Below the pieces are notes generated by a model that did not search any database, was not told the origin of the DNA, and was given only the letters and a program-made list of their open reading frames with translations. Position numbers and translations under genes: made by a program. Shown here in pieces: positions 59,581 to 64,000 of a stretch of 64,000 nt of DNA; position 1 is the stretch's first letter, and the number at the start of each line of letters is the position of its first letter. Origin of the DNA: Gordonia bronchialis DSM 43247 (GTDB taxonomy: Bacteria > Actinomycetota > Actinomycetes > Mycobacteriales > Mycobacteriaceae); the NCBI RefSeq assembly GCF_000024785.1, contig NC_013441.1, positions 2,170,001-2,234,000 on the forward strand, written 5' to 3'.

Positions 59581-60127
59581 CGAGGTCGATGACCAACTGT
59601 ATGCATTCGTCGATGGCCCCTGCCCCGACGCGGTCGTGGGCCTGCAGGCAGCCGATGCCGGTGTAGAGCAGCACGGAGGCCCGCGCTTGGGCGTCGGCGG
59701 CCGAGAACCCGATGTCGCGCAATGCGTCTGCACTGACGTCGAGGATTCGCTGATCCAGCAGTGCGACCGAGCCGGCGAGAATCGGGTCAACATCGGCCCA
59801 TCGACGCAGGGCGGACTCGACTCGCCATCGATGCGGGTCGGCGAGCATCGTGCGCATCGCGTCGAGTCGATCCCCGGGCGGAAGAGTCGTGAGCCCGTCG
59901 AGCCGTGCGACGAACGCTTCGTGAGCGCCGGCGCACTGCTGCGCGAGTGCCGACTTCATTGCGGCGATGTCGGCGAAATGCCAGTAGAAGCTGCCTTTGG
60001 TCACGCCGAGGACCGAGCTGAGACGAGCCACCTTGAGGGCGTCGACCCCCTCCTCGACCAACAGACGCAGTCCGGCGTCGAGCCAGTCCTGGACGCCGAG
60101 ACGGGTTGCCGGACGAGATCGCGTCAC
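59552..60127 (-). CDS. TetR-family transcriptional regulator
   Basis: One-component repressor. The 191-residue product has an N-terminal helix-turn-helix (VARLSSVLGVTKGSFYWHFAD, about 33-53) and a helical ligand domain. Its start lies 200 nt from the divergent siderophore-interacting gene, and an imperfect TAATC...GATTA palindrome lies in that gap. It overlaps the end of the membrane-protein gene on the other strand by 29 nt. The ligand and targets are unknown; autoregulation, control of the membrane pair or control of the flavoprotein are all possible. Confidence 0.9.
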   Translation of the reverse strand: MTRSRPATRLGVQDWLDAGLRLLVEEGVDALKVARLSSVLGVTKGSFYWHFADIAAMKSALAQQCAGAHEAFVARLDGLTTLPPGDRLDAMRTMLADPHRWRVESALRRWADVDPILAGSVALLDQRILDVSADALRDIGFSAADAQARASVLLYTGIGCLQAHDRVGAGAIDECIQLVIDLVTRLEVDPI

Positions 60128-60186
60128 TTGCGGCGTGCTCCCTCCGGTGATCGGCCCGAGACGGGCAGAAATTTGCCAACGTGAAC

Positions 60187-60209
60187 TAATCGATCACATC
60201 GGTTGATTA
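60187..60209. promoter_or_regulatory. Imperfect palindrome, possible TetR operator
   Basis: taatc (60187-60191) and gatta (60205-60209) are inverted repeats around a 13-nt centre. The site lies 60-82 nt upstream of the tetR start and 118 nt before the flavoprotein gene. Weak on its own. Confidence 0.3.
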
Positions 60210-60266
60210 CTTGTCATCGTTACACATTCTGGTCGGTTGTCCAGGATCTCTCAGCAAATCGACAGA

Positions 60267-60285
60267 TTAGGTGACCCTAAGTAAA
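60267..60285. promoter_or_regulatory. IdeR/DtxR iron-box-like site
   Basis: The 19-bp site begins TTAGGTGACCCTAA and matches the iron-box consensus at about 13 of 19 positions, with the left half intact. It lies 42 nt before the siderophore-interacting protein gene, a typical target of iron-dependent repression in Mycobacteriales. Confidence 0.5.
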
Positions 60286-60326
60286 TCGGCGGAAGAGCGT
60301 AAGGTGGTCGGCGAACAGGAGGTTTC

Positions 60327-61217
60327 ATGGCCAAGCGCGTGAACACGATGACGGTGCTGCGCACCGAGCGGCTCAGCCCGCACTTTGTCCGGGTCTACCT
60401 CGGCGGCGAGGGTTTTGACGACTTCGCCCCGGCGATCGGGAAGTCCGGGAAACCGGATACCGACATGTACGTGAAGATCATCTTCACCCCGGACGGGGTC
60501 GAGTACCCCGAGCCGTTCGACCCGCAGGAACTTCGCAAGACACTGCCGCCCGAGCAGCAACCCATTCTCCGGACGTACACGGTCCGGTCGGTGGATTCCG
60601 AGCGCAGGGAACTCGCGATCGATTTCGTCGTGCACGGTGACGAGGGCATCGCCGGGCCGTGGGCCGCGTCGGTGCAGCCGGGCGAAACCGTGCGGTTCCT
60701 CGGGCCGGGTAGTGGGTACCAACCATCGGCCGACGCGCCCTGGCATCTGCTGGCCTGCGATGAGTCCGGCCTGCCCGCGGTGGCCGCGGCACTCGAGGCG
60801 CTGCCGTCGGAAGCGGTGGCCAAGGTGTTCATCGAGGTCGCCGGTCCCGATGATGAGATCCCGCTGACGGCTCCCGCGGGTGCCGAGGTCGTGTGGGTGC
60901 ATCGCGGCGGTGCCGCGGGAGAGGTCGGCGACGAGGTGGCCGGGGATAACGCGCCGCTGGTGGCCGCGGTCCGCGCAGCCGAATGGCTCGACGGTGAGCC
61001 GCATGTCTTCATCCACGGTGAGGCGCAGGCCGTGATGCACAACCTGCGCGCCTATGTCCGCAAGGAACGCGGCGTCGGCGCCGCCAACGCGTCGATCTCG
61101 GGCTATTGGCGACGCGGACGGACCGAGGAGGGCTTCCGGCAGTGGAAGGCACAGCTGCGCGAGACCGAAGAAGGGGGCGGCCCGGTCAAGAAGCTCGCCG
61201 GCGTCTTCCGTCGCTGA
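60327..61217 (+). CDS. Siderophore-interacting FAD-binding reductase
   Basis: Releases iron from ferric siderophores by reduction in the cytosol (ViuB/SIP family). The 296-residue product has the FAD-binding barrel (RTYTVRSVDSERRELAIDF, where the usual RxYT is present) and GPWAASVQPGETVRFLGPG. The NAD(P)H domain ends with EGQ-type VFIHGEAQAVMHNLRAY and GYWRRGRTEEGFRQWK. ATG 60327 follows aggagg. Between dprA and xerC in the same order as Rv2895c of M. tuberculosis, by recollection. An iron-box-like site is upstream. No siderophore synthesis genes are in the window. Confidence 0.93.
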   Translation: MAKRVNTMTVLRTERLSPHFVRVYLGGEGFDDFAPAIGKSGKPDTDMYVKIIFTPDGVEYPEPFDPQELRKTLPPEQQPILRTYTVRSVDSERRELAIDFVVHGDEGIAGPWAASVQPGETVRFLGPGSGYQPSADAPWHLLACDESGLPAVAAALEALPSEAVAKVFIEVAGPDDEIPLTAPAGAEVVWVHRGGAAGEVGDEVAGDNAPLVAAVRAAEWLDGEPHVFIHGEAQAVMHNLRAYVRKERGVGAANASISGYWRRGRTEEGFRQWKAQLRETEEGGGPVKKLAGVFRR

Positions 61218-61286
61218 TCGGCGGGGCGTCAGAAACCTGTTGGCGTCCGGCATCGATCCGGTCACGCCGCGCGTGTGCGGTTGCGA

Positions 61287-62201
61287 ATGACCGGTGGCGC
61301 GGGCAGCGTCGTCGGCGTGCTGGATGAGTTCGCCGACCATCTGCGGCTGGAGATGGGCCGCAGCCCGCACACCGTGCGTGCCTACGTCGGTGACGTGCGT
61401 GGGCTGATCGCCTTCGCCGGGGCCCGCGGTGTCGCGACCGCCGACATCGACCTGACGTTGCTGCGGGCCTGGCTGGCCGAACACACCCGCCGTGGCGCCG
61501 CGCGCACGACGATCGCCCGGCAGGTCTCGTCGGTGAAGACGTTCTGCGCGTGGGCGGTTCGCGAAGGGCTGATGTCCGATGACCCGTCGCACCGGTTGCG
61601 CGCGCCGAAAGCCCACCGCACGTTGCCCGCCGTGCTCGCGCCCGCTCAGGTACCCGACGTGATCGCCGCGGCAGCTGCGGAGCGTCCGCAAGGTGATCCG
61701 ATCGCCCTGCGCGACACCGTGATCGTCGAGGTGCTCTACGCCGGCGGGATTCGGGTCGGTGAGCTGTGCGGACTCGACGTCGACGACGTCGATCGCGATC
61801 GCCGCGTGCTACGGGTGATCGGTAAAGGCGACAAGGAACGCACCGTGCCCTACGGGGCGCCTGCCGCAGTGGCCCTCGATGCCTGGCTGCGACACGGTCG
61901 CCCGGCGCTGGCCACTGAACGGTCCGGTGCCGCGCTGTTGCTCGGCGCACGCGGCGGACGCCTCGATCAACGGATGGCCCGCACCGTCGTCACCCGGGCG
62001 GTCGAGCAGGCCGGCGGCCCGGCGATGGGTCCGCACGGGTTGCGGCACAGCGCCGCGACCCACCTGCTCGAAGGTGGGGCGGACCTGCGCGTCGTGCAGG
62101 AACTTCTCGGGCACAGCTCACTTGCGACCACCCAGATCTACACGCATGTCAGCGTGGAACGGCTACGGGCGGTACACAATCAGGCTCACCCGCGGGCGTG
62201 A
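61287..62201 (+). CDS. xerC: Tyrosine recombinase XerC
   Basis: Resolves chromosome dimers at dif with XerD. The 304-residue product has the N-terminal SAM-like domain ([25 protein letters not shown]). The catalytic domain has Arg in [13 protein letters not shown], Lys in [27 protein letters not shown] and the nucleophile Tyr in IYTHVS. ATG 61287 is preferred; GTG 61275 would add four residues. Alone between the flavoprotein gene and a convergent M23 peptidase. The order matches M. tuberculosis, so it is the housekeeping recombinase rather than a mobile-element integrase. Confidence 0.94.
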   Translation: MTGGAGSVVGVLDEFADHLRLEMGRSPHTVRAYVGDVRGLIAFAGARGVATADIDLTLLRAWLAEHTRRGAARTTIARQVSSVKTFCAWAVREGLMSDDPSHRLRAPKAHRTLPAVLAPAQVPDVIAAAAAERPQGDPIALRDTVIVEVLYAGGIRVGELCGLDVDDVDRDRRVLRVIGKGDKERTVPYGAPAAVALDAWLRHGRPALATERSGAALLLGARGGRLDQRMARTVVTRAVEQAGGPAMGPHGLRHSAATHLLEGGADLRVVQELLGHSSLATTQIYTHVSVERLRAVHNQAHPRA

Positions 62202-62229
62202 GGGTACCCGCGGCGCAGGCCGGGGGAGT

Positions 62230-62826
62230 TCAGGCCGGTTCATCGATCGGTTTGAGCCGTACCCGGACCGCGCCGATCAGCCCGAGCGGGTCCAGATAGC
62301 GCGCCGAGCGACCGGCGCCCACACGTGCGCCCCAGTGCAGGCAGGTCGCCACCGGACACCCGGGATGGCCGGTCACCAGGGTGCCGATCCGCTGGCCCCG
62401 GCGCACGTGGTCGCCATCGGCGACCGTCGGACGAACCGGCTCGTAGGTGGTGATCACCCCGTCGGCATGCTGAATCGACACGACCGTGCGCCCCGCGACG
62501 TCACCGGCGAAGCGCACGGTACCGCTGCCCGCGGCCAGGACGGCGACACCCGGACCGCCGGCGAGGTCGACCCCGCGGTGACCCGGCTGCCAGCGGCGTT
62601 CCGGATTCTCGAAGGCGCGCACCACGGTGGGCCGCGGGGCGAGCGGAACCGAATAGCGCTCGGCCGTGGCCATCGCGACCGGGGCCATGACCACGGCCGG
62701 AACCGCCCACAGCAGCGCGACGGTGATCAGGAGCTCGACGACGGTGCTCTGCAACCATCGGCGTAGCCACCGGGGGTGCACACCGGACGAGCGCAACGTC
62801 GTGATCGGTCCGAGCGGGGTCATCAT
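62230..62826 (-). CDS. M23-family (LytM-like) peptidase, membrane-anchored
   Basis: Probable peptidoglycan hydrolase or activator acting outside the membrane. The 198-residue product has a transmembrane or signal segment (about 28-54) and a LytM domain. The metal site has HRGVDLA (His and Asp, about 83-89) and the last ligand in LHWGAR (about 165), so it keeps the zinc ligands; GVAVLAAGSGTVRFAGDVAGRTVV is the core beta sheet. There is no cell-wall-binding domain. Divergent from rpsB, which resembles the M. tuberculosis rpsB neighbourhood by recollection. Convergent with xerC across 28 nt. Confidence 0.9.
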   Translation of the reverse strand: MMTPLGPITTLRSSGVHPRWLRRWLQSTVVELLITVALLWAVPAVVMAPVAMATAERYSVPLAPRPTVVRAFENPERRWQPGHRGVDLAGGPGVAVLAAGSGTVRFAGDVAGRTVVSIQHADGVITTYEPVRPTVADGDHVRRGQRIGTLVTGHPGCPVATCLHWGARVGAGRSARYLDPLGLIGAVRVRLKPIDEPA

Positions 62827-62874
62827 ACCGGTTTAGACGCACGTCGCCGGCATCCGGATCCGTCCGTCGGCGTT

Positions 62875-62904
62875 TTGGTTTTCACCGGCTGACCGGCGTA
62901 AAGT
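62875..62904 (+). promoter_or_regulatory. Candidate rpsB promoter and leader
   Basis: TTGGTT (62875-62880) and TAAAGT (62899-62904) with an 18-bp spacer. The leader of about 170 nt that follows contains a hairpin (cacctca and tgaggtg, 62914-62937) and a G/C-rich stretch before the ribosome site aaagga at 63069. S2 autoregulation through the leader is known in E. coli; here it is only possible. Confidence 0.5.
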
Positions 62905-63081
62905 CGGGGCCGCACCTCATCGGCTTCGGTGAGGTGACTTCGCGCGCCTGAAACGCGCACCGCGAACACACCGAGTGAGCAGTCCCGGCCCGGGTTCGTC
63001 CCGGGTGGGTGTCACCGGTCTCAGGCGCCAGGGTCGATCACCGCCGGTGATCGACGTCAACTGCACACAAAGGAATGACTC

Positions 63082-63900
63082 ATGGCTGTTGTGACCATGA
63101 AGCAGCTGCTCGACAGCGGCGCACACTTCGGGCATCAGACCCGCCGTTGGAACCCGAAGATGAAGCGATTCATCTTCACCGACCGCAACGGCATCTACAT
63201 CATCGACCTGCAGCAGACGCTGACCTACATCGACAAGGCGTACGAATTCGTCAAGGAGACCGTCGCCCACGGCGGCACCATCCTGTTCGTCGGCACCAAG
63301 AAGCAGGCCCAGGAATCCATCGCCGGTGAGGCCACCCGCGTCGGCATGCCGTATGTCAATCAGCGTTGGCTCGGCGGCATGCTCACCAACTTCTCCACCG
63401 TCCACAAGCGTCTGCAGCGTCTCAAGGAACTCGAGACCATGGAGCAGACCGGTGGCTTCGAGGGTCGCACCAAGAAGGAAATCCTGATGCTGACCCGCGA
63501 GAAGAACAAGCTCGAGCGGACCCTCGGCGGTATCCGCGACATGGCCAAGGTGCCGTCCGCGGTGTGGGTCGTCGACACCAACAAAGAGCACATCGCCGTC
63601 GGCGAGGCCCGCAAGCTGGGCATCCCGGTCATCGCGATCCTCGACACCAACTGCGATCCCGACCTCGTCGACTACCCGATCCCGGGCAACGACGACGCGA
63701 TCCGCAGCGCCGCCCTGCTCACCCGCGTGGTGGCCTCGGCGGTCGCCGAAGGTGTGCAGGCCCGCGCCGGCCAGGCGTCCGACGACTCCAAGCCGGAGGC
63801 CGGGGGCGGCGAGCCGCTCGCCGAGTGGGAGCAGGAGTTGCTGACCCAGGCCGCGGCGCCCGCGGGCGACGCCGGCACGGAGTCGACCCCCGCTCAGTAG
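63082..63900 (+). CDS. rpsB: 30S ribosomal protein S2
   Basis: Small-subunit protein assembled late and needed for S1 binding. The 272-residue product starts [27 protein letters not shown] in residues 1-27 and has [41 protein letters not shown] and [20 protein letters not shown]. It ends in a Gly/Ala/Glu tail typical of actinobacteria. tsf follows 53 nt later in the usual rpsB-tsf operon. Confidence 0.97.
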   Translation: MAVVTMKQLLDSGAHFGHQTRRWNPKMKRFIFTDRNGIYIIDLQQTLTYIDKAYEFVKETVAHGGTILFVGTKKQAQESIAGEATRVGMPYVNQRWLGGMLTNFSTVHKRLQRLKELETMEQTGGFEGRTKKEILMLTREKNKLERTLGGIRDMAKVPSAVWVVDTNKEHIAVGEARKLGIPVIAILDTNCDPDLVDYPIPGNDDAIRSAALLTRVVASAVAEGVQARAGQASDDSKPEAGGGEPLAEWEQELLTQAAAPAGDAGTESTPAQ

Positions 63901-63953
63901 TCGCCCGCGACCGAACAGCACACCACTTTCTCTGACAAGGAGGCTCGCCGACG

Positions 63954-64000
63954 ATGGCGAACTACACCGCAGCCGATGTGAAGCGACTTCGCGAACTCAC
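63954..64000 (+). CDS. tsf: Elongation factor Ts, 5' end only
   Basis: Nucleotide-exchange factor for EF-Tu. Only 15 codons are in the window: MANYTAADVKRLREL, which matches the N-terminus of EF-Ts. aaggagg lies about 10 nt before ATG 63954. The gene runs off the window end, so length and domain content cannot be judged. Confidence 0.9.
   Translation, partial: MANYTAADVKRLREL

Noticed and set aside
61275..62201. Tyrosine recombinase as a sign of a mobile element or attachment site
   Set aside because: Neighbouring genes and position match the chromosomal xerC locus; no direct repeats, tRNA target or cargo next to it.

Overview
This 64 kb window is chromosomal DNA from a high-GC actinobacterium of the order Mycobacteriales. 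The most likely source is Gordonia or a close relative such as Williamsia, Tsukamurella or Rhodococcus. The assignment rests on many GTG starts and 1-4 nt gene overlaps, on actinobacterial markers (SepIVA, DUF4233, DUF2469, an RNase E with extended acidic arms, a cutinase-like hydrolase, a secretory lipase), and on gene order that I recall from Mycobacterium tuberculosis. The species cannot be fixed from the sequence alone.

Layout. 0-3.4 kb is an envelope and secretion section: the end of a cutinase-like hydrolase, an L,D-transpeptidase and a secretory lipase gene interrupted by three single-base frameshifts. 3.4-8.3 kb has divergent tRNA-Gly and tRNA-Pro, then the folding and proteolysis cluster tig-clpP1-clpP2-clpX. 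8.3-9.4 kb is a visibly lower-GC, gene-poor patch with a probably broken gene. 9.4-23.4 kb is a housekeeping run: mobA, valS-folC-DUF4233, a small secreted protein, ndk, rne, rplU-rpmA, obg, proB. 23.4-27.3 kb is the most distinctive stretch: a 26-nt tandem repeat array (14 full copies), a sirtuin, and the ectoine genes ectABC on the minus strand. 27.3-46.6 kb holds rsmD, a nitronate-monooxygenase-like gene, coaD, sepIVA, DUF177, rnc, mutM, osmC, acyP, smc, ftsY, the nitrogen-control operon amtB-glnB-glnD, ffh and an amidohydrolase. 46.6-53.1 kb holds rpsP-KH-rimM-trmD, a three-gene type-VII-secretion-like cassette, and rplS-lepB-rnhB-DUF2469. 53.1-64 kb holds an APC-type transporter, yraN-yifB-dprA, two unknown membrane proteins, a TetR regulator, a siderophore-interacting flavoprotein, xerC, an M23 peptidase, rpsB and the first 47 nt of tsf.

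How the genes work together. Most of the window is core machinery: co-translational folding and targeting (tig, ffh, ftsY, lepB), regulated proteolysis (clpP1P2X), ribosome and tRNA maturation (rne, rnc, rimM, trmD, rsmD and ribosomal proteins), chromosome organisation and repair (smc, mutM, xerC, dprA, rnhB), cell elongation and division (sepIVA) and nitrogen sensing (amtB, glnB, glnD). Accessory functions are osmoprotection (ectoine) and iron recovery (siderophore reductase).

Regulatory signals readable in the sequence are two GlnR-like boxes before amtB, an IdeR/DtxR-like box before the siderophore reductase gene, a weaker ClgR-like site before clpP1, several perfect hairpin terminators, and a shared promoter-like element before rne, sepIVA, rpsP and rplS. 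No CRISPR array, insertion sequence, prophage or replication origin was seen. The best candidates for something undescribed are the 26-nt array at 23486-23863, the three-gene cassette at 48972-50618, and the structured leader before rplU.
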